Source: CAVYUC01 sp963783085
GTDB lineage: Bacteria > Bacteroidota > Bacteroidia > Bacteroidales > Prolixibacteraceae
Direction: 5' to 3'
Assembly (NCBI GenBank): GCA_963783085.1
Contig: CAWAMJ010000010.1
Location: 372,001 to 436,000, forward strand
DNA: 64,000 nt
In this document: positions 48,256 through 57,550 of the stretch, piece after piece
How positions within the stretch are numbered: the stretch's first letter is position 1
Layout of the letters: every line of letters begins with the position of its first letter
Position numbers and translations under genes: made by a program
The notes under the pieces: model-generated
Told to the model about the DNA's origin: nothing
The model's input: the letters and a program-made list of their open reading frames with translations, nothing else
The model's database searches: none

Positions 48256-50623
48256 ATGAAGCAACTGTTTATTTTTGTAAGTATGTTGCTTTTCCTGTGC
48301 GCCTGCCAAAAAACGGAAAAGGTCGAATTTAATGCTGTGCAATATGTAGACCCGCAAATTGGCTCGGTGCACGGGCGATGGTTTTTTTACACTCCGGCTG
48401 CCCTGCCTTTTGGAATGGCAAAACTGGCGCCGCATACCAACGCTTATGAAAGTTTGGGAAGCTGGCTTCCGGGTGGTTACGACGATCGCCATACTTCCAT
48501 CGAAGGGTTTGGCCATTTTCATGAATTCCAAATTGGCGGAGTGGTGGTTATGCCAACCGTGGGTAAATTGCAAACCATTCCCGGCACATTGGAAAACCCG
48601 GATGGCGGGTATCGTTCGCGTTTTAATAAAAATGATGAACACGCTGAGCCCGGTTATTATTCGGTTCTTTTGAAAGATTATAACGTTAAAGCTGAACTGA
48701 CAGCTACCGAACGGGTAGGATTTCACCGGTACACTTTTCCGGCATCAGATAGTTCAGGAATTATTTTTGATATTGGTCACAAACAGGGCGAAAGCAGCGA
48801 CGTGATTGACGCTTTTGCACAACTGGTAAATAAAAACGAAGTTGAAGGTTATGTGGAAACCTATCCTGAATACGCCAAATTTGGCGATCCGGGGAATCAT
48901 GTAAAAATGTATTTTGTCGCCAAACTCAGCAAAACGCCAACACATACAGGTACTTTTGTTGATTCTGAAGTTCAGAAAAATACATTTTCTACCAAAGGGG
49001 TACATAACGGAATTTTTGTTGAATTCAGCACCAAAGAAAACGAAGTGGTTGAAATGCAGGTGGGGCTTTCATACACCAGTATTGAAAATGCCCGCTTGAA
49101 TCTGGAAACAGAAACTGCCGGAATTTCTTTTGATGAAGTGAAAAATTCAGCTACACAAAAAGTGGAACGAAATGCTTGGGCGCATCCTGGTGGAAGATAC
49201 CAACGAAGAAAATAAAACGAAATTTTATACGGGTTTGTACCATGCGCTTTTAGGGCGTGGAATTGCAAGCGATGTAAATGGCCGGTACAAACTTCATGGC
49301 GAAGGAATCGGGCAAATTCCGTTGGATGAAAATGGTAAACCTCGCTATAACCATATTAACACCGACGGTATCTGGGGTGGATTCTGGAACCTAAGTCAGT
49401 TATGGGCAATGGTTTACCCCGATTATTTTAGCCAGTATCTTCAATCAAATATCGATTTTTACAAAGAAACCGGTTGGCTGCACGATGGCGAGGCGGCCGG
49501 TGTGTTTACGAACGGTGTGCAAACCAACTTTCAGGGTTTGTTAATTGCTTCGGCATACAACTGCGGAATAACAGGTTTCGATGTGGAAACCGGGTACGAA
49601 GCAGCAGTGAAAAATGAGTTGGATTATCATGGGCGAAATTTGGGCAATGGAAAATACGATCTTCATTATTTTGTAAATCAGGGATATGTACCTTACAAAG
49701 ACACGACAATTTCCAACGGATGGGTATTTAATTTTGGAACTTCGCACACCCTTGAATATACGTTTAGTTCGTATGCGGTGGCACAAATGGCCAAACAATT
49801 GGGGAAAGAGGAAGATTATAAGAAATTAATGAAGCAGGCTGGTTACTGGGAAAATATTTTTGATACGGAAACCCGGTTTATCCGTCCAAAGTTGCCCAAT
49901 GGGCAGTTTCTGAAATCGTTTGATCCGTTGAAACCCTGGGATGGTTTTCAGGAAGGAAATGCTTACCAGTACACCTGGTATGTTCCGCACGATATAGCTA
50001 TATTGAGAAATAAAATTGGTATCGACTTATTTAATGAAAGACTGGAAAAAACTTTCACTGAAAGCCGGAAATCGCTTTTTGGCGGAGGTAAAGAAATCGA
50101 CAGCTTCTCGGGTGTGCAAATGTTGTACAATCAGGGAAACCAACCCTGCCTGTTTCAACCGTGGTTGTTTAATTATTCCGGCAAGCCCTGGCTCACCCAA
50201 AAATGGACCCGCATAATTGGTGATGAGTTTTACGGCGTGGAGCCATTGCACGGCTATGGTTACGGCCAGGACGAAGATCAGGGGCAACTGGGTGCGTGGT
50301 ATGTAATGGCTTCGCTTGGTTTGTTCGATGTGCAGGGACATGCAGCAGCAAATCCTACTTTTCAGTTTGGCAGTCCGAGATTTGAGAAAGTTACGCTGCA
50401 ACTCTCCAACGATCCTTCAAAACAATTGATCATCGAAACAAAAAATAACGGGAAGGAAAATTATTACGTGAAACAACTGGAATTCAACGGCCAGCCAATT
50501 GAAAATTGCTGGATGGAGCGTGAAAAGCTTATGCAGGGAGGAACATTGACTTTCTCCATGGATTCCATTCCCAACACGCAGTGGGGTATAAATACGCCGC
50601 CTCCTTCGATGAGTAACGAATAG
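48256..50623 (+). pseudogene. GH92 exo-alpha-mannosidase, frameshifted
   Basis: Two frames join near 49175-49182. Removing one G from the GGG of gcttgggcgc restores NAWRILVEDTNEENKTKFYTGLYHALLG. ATG 48256 gives a lipoprotein signal (MKQLFIFVSMLLFLCAC). Motifs are YVDPQIGSVHGRWFFYTPAALPFGMAKLAP, GFGHFHEFQIGGVVVMP, EGNAYQYTWYVPHDIAIL and GYGQDEDQGQLGAWYVMASLGLFDVQGH. The divergent GYG(Q)DEDQGQ and GLFDVQ motifs set it apart from the 36 and 38 kb paralogs. It begins one base after the MFS stop. Confidence 0.9.
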
Positions 50624-50643
50624 TAAAAATAGGAATGAATTTA

Positions 50644-50740
50644 TATATGAGATCCCATGTCGTTTAGTTAACGCTGTCAAGTCTATAGACGTTGACAGGT
50701 TAGGTCCTGCAGACTTGTCAGCGTGCGAAGCTCCTGACAA
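50644..50740. repeat. inverted-repeat cluster in the 50.6-50.9 kb gap
   Basis: TATATGAGATC occurs twice (50644-50654, 50787-50797). ATGTCGTTT (50657-50665) is inverted as AAACGACAT (50777-50785). Two nested hairpins lie inside: CTGTCAA-GTCTATAGAC-G-TTGACAG (50674-50698) and TTGTCAG/CTGACAA (50715-50721/50734-50740). This resembles a small non-autonomous repeat element rather than a gene. Confidence 0.65.
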
Positions 50741-50810
50741 CGTCGAACAATTAAGAATAATATTTTTTACTAAACAAAACGACATTTATATGAGATCTTA
50801 TATTTTTTAA

Positions 50811-50894
50811 ACGCCCTGAAAGGGCAAATCATTTCAACCCAGCGGCAACGCCCTGGGAATGCGAATAACGACAACGAAATCGCCCTGAAAGGGC
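50811..50894. repeat. dispersed GCCCTGAAAGGGC repeat element
   Basis: CGCCCTGAAAGGGC occurs near both ends (50812-50825 and 50881-50894) around CAACCCAGCGGCAACGCCCTGGG. This is a well-known Bacteroidota intergenic repeat pattern of palindromic GCCCT blocks. Confidence 0.7.
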
Positions 50895-50923
50895 AGTTTA
50901 AACTATAAAAGTAAAGCAGTATA

Positions 50924-53570
50924 ATGAAACCAGTAAAAACAACTTTAACACTTGTACTACTATTTCTTTGCACAATGCAAATCGTTGCCCAAAACCAGGA
51001 AATTCTTTTGAACAAAGGTTGGCAGGCTAAACGGGCCAGCGAATTAACCGTGGACGGAACCATTATTTCTTCACCGGATTTTCAGTTTTACGACTGGATG
51101 GATGCGGTAGTTCCGGGAACCGTTTTAACCACATTATTGCATAATCATAAAGTGCCCGATCCTTTTTTCGGAATGAATAACGAGCTGATTCCTGATATTT
51201 ATGAAACCGGCCCGGAATATTACACGTTCTGGTTTCAAAAAGATTTTACGCTTCCTGATTTGAAGCCCGGGCAGCAGGTGTGGCTGAAATTCAGAGGAAT
51301 TAATTATTCAGCCAATATTTTTCTGAACGGGCAACGGGTAAATACCGACACGCACGAGGGAATGTTTTTGCGCGAAAAATATCTGATTACGCCATTTCTG
51401 AATCATTCAGGCTCCAATAATCTGGCGGTGCTGGTGGAACCGCCCAGCCCCGTAGGAAAAGCAAATGGCGGACAGGGAGGCGACGGAACCATTGCCCGCT
51501 CGGTAACACAACAATACACACCGGGCTGGGACTGGGTTTGCCCGGTTCGCGACCGAAACACCGGAATATGGGACCAGGTTTCGGTTGAAATTACCGGTCC
51601 TGTGGATGTGCGTGCTCCCTTTGTAAAAACGCGTGTTCCGGGGAAAAGAGAGCCGGGGAAAAAACAGGATCCTGCATATATTGATATTTCAGCCGATGTG
51701 GTAAATGCCTCCGGTGCTGAACAAAAAGGAAATCTGGTGGCAACCATCGGAGAGCAAAAATGGCAGGAGTCCGTTACGCTGAAAGCCGGAGAAACGCAAA
51801 CGGTTTCTTTTCCTGAAATCAAAATGAAAAATCCGAAGTTGTGGTGGCCCAACGGCGTCGGTGAACAAAACCTGGAGCATCTCGAACTTCGTTTTGAGCA
51901 GACAGGAACGGTTTCCGACAAGGAATCGGTTGATTTTGGCATTCGCCAGACAAGTACCTATTTTGATGATAAAGTGGGTGGCCGTGTGTTTTTGGTGAAC
52001 GGGCAAAAGGTGTTCATAAAAGGCGGAAACTGGATTTCATCGGATTTGCTGTTGCGTCTCACGCCAGAGCGTTACGACGCTGAAGTTCGCATGCACGCGC
52101 AAATGAACATGAATATGATTCGTGTTTGGGGAGGTTCCATTACCGAACGCCCTGAATTTTACAACGCCTGCGATAAATATGGAATTTTGGTGTGGCAGGA
52201 TTTATGGATTACCGGCGATTGTAACGGCTGCTGGTTCGACCCCAAAAAGAAAGAATCGCAGGCCCGGCGCAGGGCATACCCCGACGATCATTCGCTGTTT
52301 TTCCGTTCGGTAATCGACCAGGTGAAAATGCTGCGCAATCACCCCAGTTTGTATTTGTATTGTGGAGGAAACGAATTTCCTCCTCCCGATGATATTGACC
52401 AAAAGCTGAAAAGCGAAATTCTTCCGGAAGTTGACGAAACCCGCTTTTATGTGAATTATTCTACTTCCGACAGTATTCTGAGAAATACAATTGGCGGCGT
52501 TGGCGACGGTCCTTACGGAATTCAAAATCCGCTGCGGTTTTTTGTCACGCGTTCGTTTCCTTTTAATCCCGAGCTGGGCTCGGTGGGAATGCCGAATGTG
52601 GAAGCTATGCGAAAAATGATGGATGACAAAGATTTACGTCCGCCGCGTAACGATCGTGCAAATGCTGTTTGGCAGTACCATAAATATATCGGTTATGACG
52701 ATCATATTGAACGTTTTGGTGAAATCAAGGACATCGATGATTTCTGTAAAAAGGCTCAGGTTGTGAACTACGAACAATATCGCGCTTTGCAGGAAGGTTT
52801 TAATGCCGGTATGTGGAATACTTACACCGGCATGTTAGTGTGGAAGAACCAAAATCCGTGGACTTCGTTGCGCGGACAGTTTTACGATGTTTTTCTCGAC
52901 CAAACAGGTGGATTTTATGGATACCAGCACGGTGCTGTGCCGCTGCATGTGCAGTTAAATTTAAATGATTCTGCCGTTTGTGTGGTGAACCAAACCTCTT
53001 CCGATGCAAATGGATTGACTGTGGAAACCGTGTTATATGATTTGCATGGAAAGAAACTGAACCAGGACGAATTTCAAATCGATGTTTCGGCTAATGCGCA
53101 CAAAATTGCCGGGAAATTGAATCAGACTAAAAAGCCAGCCGGACTTTATTTTGCCCGTCTGATACTGAAAAACAAAGCTGGTGAAATAGTGGATGAAAAT
53201 CTCTACTGGCTGACCAATTCTCCAGACAATATGCAGGACCTGGAAAACCTCAAAGACGCTCAACTTCAGGTTGAAATGAAGAAAGAAAATTCGGGAAATT
53301 TAGTTGCACATATTGAAAATTCAGGTGATGAAACAGCTTTTTTCTCGCGCCTGAAAGTGGTGGACCGAACAAACCGGAGAACTGGTACTCCCGGTATTCT
53401 TCAACGATAATTATTTCACCTTATTCCCGGGCGAACAAAAACAGGTTCAGGTTGATTTATCAGACTTACCTGCGGATATGCAAAATAAAAACCTGCAATT
53501 GGTGCTGGAACCGTTTAACGGGCCTCAATTAAACAAGAATTTTAATAACAACAGTTATGAAAAAAATTAG
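50924..53570 (+). pseudogene. GH2 beta-mannosidase-like enzyme, frameshifted near 3' end
   Basis: The first frame ends at 53410. Removing one A from the AAA run in cgaacaaaccgg (about 53370) restores TTGELVLPVFFNDNYFTLFPGEQ and a stop at 53568-53570. The protein has an SPI signal (MKPVKTTLTLVLLFL), GH2 domains (MDAVVPGTVLTTLL, WWPNGVGEQNLEHLEL) and a TIM barrel with the acid/base Glu in YLYCGGNEFPPPDD (E484). The subfamily also includes exo-glucosaminidases. In this locus, cleavage of the Man-beta-GlcNAc core is the likely task. It may still work as a nearly full-length protein. Confidence 0.88.
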
Positions 53571-53594
53571 TAGCAATAACCGGAAAGTCCGCTG

Positions 53595-53641
53595 TAATTT
53601 TGACGATCCCTGCACATCAAGGATAATTTTACGTACATTTG
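53595..53641 (+). promoter_or_regulatory. internal promoter elements of the DUF433/DUF5615 pair
   Basis: TAATTTTG (53595-53602) and TACATTTG (53634-53641) both match TAnnTTTG exactly. The second lies 11 bases before the DUF433 ATG (53653), giving an almost leaderless transcript. No exact -33 TTTG is found at 19 bases. Their presence makes the small pair independent of the glycosidase operon. Confidence 0.5.
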
Positions 53642-53652
53642 ATGTAAAAAAG

Positions 53653-53889
53653 ATGAACAGAAATTTATTGGAAAGAATAACGTTAAATCCTGAGATATGC
53701 AATGGAAAACCAACCATACGTAATACGAGATATACGGTTGATTTGATTCTGGATTTATTATCTGCAGGTATGAGTGACGTCGAAATAATTGAAGATTATC
53801 CGGCTCTGGAGATGGATGATATCAAAGCATGTTTGACGTTTGCTTCACAATTAATAAAAGTAAAAACCATACATAGGATTGTCGCATGA
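53653..53889 (+). CDS. DUF433 domain protein (VapB-like antitoxin)
   Basis: A 78-residue protein beginning MNRNLLERITLNPEICNGKPTIRNTRYTVDLILDLLSAGMSDVEIIEDYPALEMDDIKACLTFASQ, the DUF433 pattern. ATG 53653 is preferred over the in-frame ATG at 53557: the stretch between them contains promoter-like elements and the tail of the restored GH2 gene. It overlaps the downstream DUF5615 gene by four bases (ATGA). DUF433 proteins pair with DUF5615/PIN-like proteins as presumed antitoxins. Confidence 0.85.
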   Translation: MNRNLLERITLNPEICNGKPTIRNTRYTVDLILDLLSAGMSDVEIIEDYPALEMDDIKACLTFASQLIKVKTIHRIVA

Positions 53890-54242
53890 AATTTCTGATT
53901 GATGCGAATTTGCCTTTTAAATTAGCCAGTTCGCTAAAAGAAAAGGGATATGATGTAATCCATACTGATGATTTGCCCGATAAGGAAAAGACAAAAGATA
54001 AAGAGATTCGAGAGGTTTCAACTGAACAAAATCGTGTTATAATAACGAAGGATTCTGATTTCCTTGATTCACATATTATAAATGGAATTCCTTCAAAATT
54101 GTTACTTGTAAGCACAGGAAATATCATCAATAAATCTCTTATTCAATTATTTGATGTTCATTTTGAATCCATTGTTGATTTATTCAATTCTTATGATTTA
54201 ATAGAGTTAGATAATGAGCAAATAACTGGACACGAAAAATAG
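53886..54242 (+). CDS. DUF5615 PIN-like protein (presumed toxin)
   Basis: The 118-residue protein begins MKFLIDANLPFKLASSLKEKGYDVIHTDDLPDKEK, with the Asp of PIN-like nucleases in LIDANLP. It continues RVIITKDSDFLDSHIINGIP, which carries further acidic residues. It starts inside the DUF433 gene (ATGA overlap), typical of toxin-antitoxin pairs. It is inserted between two glycosidase genes of the locus. RNase activity is inferred from the fold. Confidence 0.85.
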   Translation: MKFLIDANLPFKLASSLKEKGYDVIHTDDLPDKEKTKDKEIREVSTEQNRVIITKDSDFLDSHIINGIPSKLLLVSTGNIINKSLIQLFDVHFESIVDLFNSYDLIELDNEQITGHEK

Positions 54243-54246
54243 CTGC

Positions 54247-54308
54247 GACAACCAAACTACGACCATAAAAGTTTGAAATGAAACCATCAACTTTTAAAAT
54301 TCGTTGTC
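54247..54308. repeat. nested inverted repeats after the toxin gene
   Basis: GACAAC (54247-54252) pairs with GTTGTC (54303-54308), and inside it AAAAGTT (54267-54273) pairs with AACTTTT (54289-54295). The structure marks the right flank of the toxin-antitoxin insertion and may terminate it. Confidence 0.45.
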
Positions 54309-54341
54309 ACGAATACAAGTAGCACTCCAAAATGTTTTACA

Positions 54342-55628
54342 ATGCAAAAATTTTCACTTGTTCTTTTACTGGCAATAAGTATTTGGGCCTGTAATCCCAA
54401 ACCGAAACAGAACCAGGAATTGATTCAGAAGATTCAAACCAACGAATATTTTCCTTTTGTTAAGGAAAAAGCGTTGAAGGTAGTTAAAACCGGTTTTAAT
54501 GCCGGCGACGGTTACGGCGAGGTTTGGATTCGCGATTACAATACGTTCATCGAGCTTTCGGCGCAGGTATACCAGCCGGGGGTGTTAAAGGAAAACCTGC
54601 TGGTGTTCTTTAAAATGCAGGGTGACGACGGTAATATTATCGATGGTTTCATTCCGAAAGATAAAGCGGGTGGTGGTTACGATTATATTTACTCCGATTT
54701 GGAACCGCGTTATGCCGGGCATAAAAATACAGTGGAAACCGACCAGGAATCGTCGTTGATTCAGGCGGTATATAAATATGTGCAGGTTACCGGCGACCGT
54801 TCAATCCTGGATGAAAAAGTGGGAGATAAAACGGTGGCAGAGCGTCTGGAAGGAGCGCTTGACTTTTTGATGAACCACCGAATGAATGAAAAATACGGAT
54901 TGCTGTGGGGCGCTACCACTGCCGACTGGGGCGATGTGCAGCCCGAGCACGACTGGGGCGTTTATCTCACCGATAGCACACATTATGCTATCGATATATA
55001 CGATAATGCGATGTTTCTGATTGCCATAGACAATTTTATGCAACTTGTTCCGCAGGCAAAAAACAAGTGGCAGCCCATACACAAACAGGTGGCCGAAAAT
55101 TGCCGGAAGTATTTATGGGATTCCGAAAATCAGAAATTTATTCCGCATCTGTATCTCAATGGTTCCCCTTTCCCGGCCGATTTCGATGAAAACAAAATTA
55201 TGTATCATGGCGGAACGGCCGTGGCCATTGAAGCAGGGTTGCTTTCCAAAAAGGAAATTCAGGTTTCGCTTGATAAAATGATAGCCGACGTAAAAGCTTC
55301 GGGGGCCGGTTCCATCGGTTTAACCCTTTATCCGCCCTATCCTGAAGGATTTTTCAAAAACAAAGGAATGTATCCCTATGGATACCAAAACGGCGGCGAC
55401 TGGACCTGGTTTGGCGGAAGGATGATTCAGCAGCTCATAAAAAATGGTTTTGTGGAAGAAGCTTACGAACAGGTGCAACCCATGGTGAAACGCGTAAAAG
55501 ACAACGATGGATTTTATGAATGGTACACCGTGAATAATGAACCCAAAGGTTCAGGAACTTTCCGCGGTTCAGCCGGAGTCTTGTTCAAAGCCATTGAAAT
55601 GTTTGATAATTACGCAGCAAAAAAGTAG
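54342..55628 (+). CDS. six-hairpin (alpha/alpha)6 glycosidase-like lipoprotein
   Basis: The 428-residue lipoprotein (signal ends SIWACN) has alternating helices and acidic motifs in the style of GH63/GH133/GH78-type barrels: GEVWIRDYNTFIELSAQV (about residues 63-80), DGNIIDGFIPKD, NTVETDQESSLIQAVYKY, YGLLWGATTADWGDVQPEHDWG, YPYGYQNGGDWTWFGGRMIQQL. It does not match the GH125 pattern (no WLRDS). I cannot assign a family number. The locus context suggests an exo-acting alpha-mannosidase or alpha-glucosidase on N-glycan. It ends two bases before the isomerase gene. Confidence 0.65.
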   Translation: MQKFSLVLLLAISIWACNPKPKQNQELIQKIQTNEYFPFVKEKALKVVKTGFNAGDGYGEVWIRDYNTFIELSAQVYQPGVLKENLLVFFKMQGDDGNIIDGFIPKDKAGGGYDYIYSDLEPRYAGHKNTVETDQESSLIQAVYKYVQVTGDRSILDEKVGDKTVAERLEGALDFLMNHRMNEKYGLLWGATTADWGDVQPEHDWGVYLTDSTHYAIDIYDNAMFLIAIDNFMQLVPQAKNKWQPIHKQVAENCRKYLWDSENQKFIPHLYLNGSPFPADFDENKIMYHGGTAVAIEAGLLSKKEIQVSLDKMIADVKASGAGSIGLTLYPPYPEGFFKNKGMYPYGYQNGGDWTWFGGRMIQQLIKNGFVEEAYEQVQPMVKRVKDNDGFYEWYTVNNEPKGSGTFRGSAGVLFKAIEMFDNYAAKK

Positions 55629-55630
55629 GA

Positions 55631-57400
55631 ATGGAAAATAATACCTGGAGAAAGTCGAGCCAGTTTCTGATGCCGGCAAAGAAAACAGAAGAAGCGCAAA
55701 ACAAGTACCGTATTTATCCAGCGCACACGTTGGGCGAGGGAAAAATTGCGTATGGTTTTGAAAGCCTGACAGCCGAAATTCAGCAACATAAAACAATCAT
55801 TATCGATGGTTATATCGGGGTATTTTTTGAAGATTTCAGAAAACACCTTCAGCACTATTTTGATGATAAAGGATTACAGGTGAACTGGTTCAACGTTGCT
55901 AAAGCATTGAAACCGGAAGATGAAATCGATGCAATGATTGCTCCGTTTCTGGGTGGCAACGATCCATTGTTCGGAACACGCACTACCTTGTCGCTCGCTG
56001 ATTTTTTTGATGCGGAAAAACTGACCGGCTTCCAACCCGATGAGTCGGCCGACCTGAATATCGTTTACGGTACCGGTGCCGCACTGGCCGGGATTAAAGG
56101 CAAGTTGATGTACATTGATTTGCCTAAAAATGAGTTACAGTTCAGGGCACGGGCAAAATCAGTTACCAACCTCGGGGCATCGCAACCCAACGAAATCAAG
56201 CCGATGTACAAACGGTTTTATTTTGTGGACTGGGTTGTATTGAATAAACACAAACGGGAAATTTTATCTGAGATAGAATGGATGGTTGATGGCCAGCGAC
56301 CTGAAGAAGTAACATGGATGAAAGGCCACGATTTACGCGAAGGGCTTCTGCAACTGAGCCGGAATGTGTTCCGGGTTCGTCCGTGGTTTGAGCCCGGGGC
56401 CTGGGGTGGCAACTGGAGTCTGAATCATATTGACGGGTTAAACAAAGAGGTGCCTAATTACGCATGGTCGTTTGAGCTGATTGTGCCCGAAAACGGGCTG
56501 GTTTTCGAAAGTTCCGGCCATTTGCTGGAAGTGTCGTTTGACTGGTTAATGTTTCAGGAAGCACCGGCGGTTTTGGGTGAAGCGTACCAAAGATTCGGAA
56601 CCGAATTTCCCATTCGTTTCGACTTTCTCGACACCTTCGACGGCGGGAATTTGTCCATTCAGTGCCATCCTACGAAGCGCTATACACAGATGCAATTTAA
56701 TGAAAATTTCACGCAGGAAGAAACCTACTATATTCTCGATGCAAAAGAAGATGCCGTGGTTTATTTGGGGTTCAGAGACGATGTTCAGCCCGGCAAATTT
56801 GAGAAAACATTAATTGAAAGTTATACGGATAATAAACCGGTTGAAATTACGGAATATGTGCAAAAACTGCCTTCAAAAAAGCATGATTTATTTTTAATTC
56901 CTCCCGGTACCATTCATGGTTCTGGAAAGAACAACCTGGTACTCGAAATCAGTTCCACGCCTTACATCTTCACCTTTAAAATGTACGACTGGCTCCGTCT
57001 CGATCTCGATGGAAAACCCCGTCCGTTGAATATTCAGCGCGGCATGGATAATCTGTGTTTTGGCCGAAAAGGCGATTATGTAACCGAAAAATTGATTTCG
57101 AAGCCGGCATTGCTGAAGGAAGGAAACGGCTGGCAACTGTTTCATTTGCCCACCCACAAAAAACATTTGTACGATGTACATCGTATTCATCTGGAAACGG
57201 AAATAGAGGTGGAGACAAACAATAAATGTCACGTATTAAGTTTGGTGGAAGGCGAAAGCATAAAAATTGAAACCGAAAATGGAACTATCCAGCAGTTTTT
57301 CTTTGCTGAAACTTTTGTTATTCCTGCCGCTGCCGGTTCTTATAAAATTTTAAATGAATCCGGAAAATCCTGCATGGTGGTAAAAGCTTTTGTAAAGTAA
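55631..57400 (+). CDS. manA: two-domain class I mannose-6-phosphate isomerase
   Basis: The C-terminal about 270 residues are a type I phosphomannose isomerase: FDFLDTFDGGNLSIQCHPTKRYTQMQFNE (Zn ligands Q344, H346) and LIPPGTIHGSGKNNLVLEIS (His ligand). The N-terminal about 250 residues are extra: IIDGYIGVFFEDFRKHLQHYF resembles a P-loop kinase/uridine-kinase-like fold, but the GxxxxGK(S/T) loop is absent. Residues 95-250 include TRTTLSLADFF, YGTGAAL and EWMVDGQRPEEVTW. The enzyme converts Man6P to Fru6P, completing the mannose route after the ROK kinase. Confidence 0.85.
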   Translation: MENNTWRKSSQFLMPAKKTEEAQNKYRIYPAHTLGEGKIAYGFESLTAEIQQHKTIIIDGYIGVFFEDFRKHLQHYFDDKGLQVNWFNVAKALKPEDEIDAMIAPFLGGNDPLFGTRTTLSLADFFDAEKLTGFQPDESADLNIVYGTGAALAGIKGKLMYIDLPKNELQFRARAKSVTNLGASQPNEIKPMYKRFYFVDWVVLNKHKREILSEIEWMVDGQRPEEVTWMKGHDLREGLLQLSRNVFRVRPWFEPGAWGGNWSLNHIDGLNKEVPNYAWSFELIVPENGLVFESSGHLLEVSFDWLMFQEAPAVLGEAYQRFGTEFPIRFDFLDTFDGGNLSIQCHPTKRYTQMQFNENFTQEETYYILDAKEDAVVYLGFRDDVQPGKFEKTLIESYTDNKPVEITEYVQKLPSKKHDLFLIPPGTIHGSGKNNLVLEISSTPYIFTFKMYDWLRLDLDGKPRPLNIQRGMDNLCFGRKGDYVTEKLISKPALLKEGNGWQLFHLPTHKKHLYDVHRIHLETEIEVETNNKCHVLSLVEGESIKIETENGTIQQFFFAETFVIPAAAGSYKILNESGKSCMVVKAFVK

Positions 57401-57550
57401 TGTGTTTAATCACAGTGCGACTCAAAGTCACGCCATGAATTGTACGTTGCATCCTGCAATTTTACATTTAACTTAACATAAGAGGCTTGCATGGAGTTGA
57501 CTTGATGAGTGCTATTCTTTATCTGATTAACTGAAATTAAATGCTTCAAA

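Noticed and set aside
27078..53570. Programmed ribosomal frameshifting in SusC, GH92, GH38 and GH2
   Set aside because: The shift sites are plain 3-4 nt runs with no slippery heptamer, no conserved downstream structure and no shared position; six independent programmed sites are implausible.
53557..53652. Upstream start of the DUF433 gene
   Set aside because: It overlaps the restored end of GH2 and contains promoter-like elements; the DUF433 domain begins at 53653.
57410..57440. Possible inverted repeat near 57416 (GTGCGACT ... AGTCACGC)
   Set aside because: The arms pair only with a slip and no second copy was confirmed.
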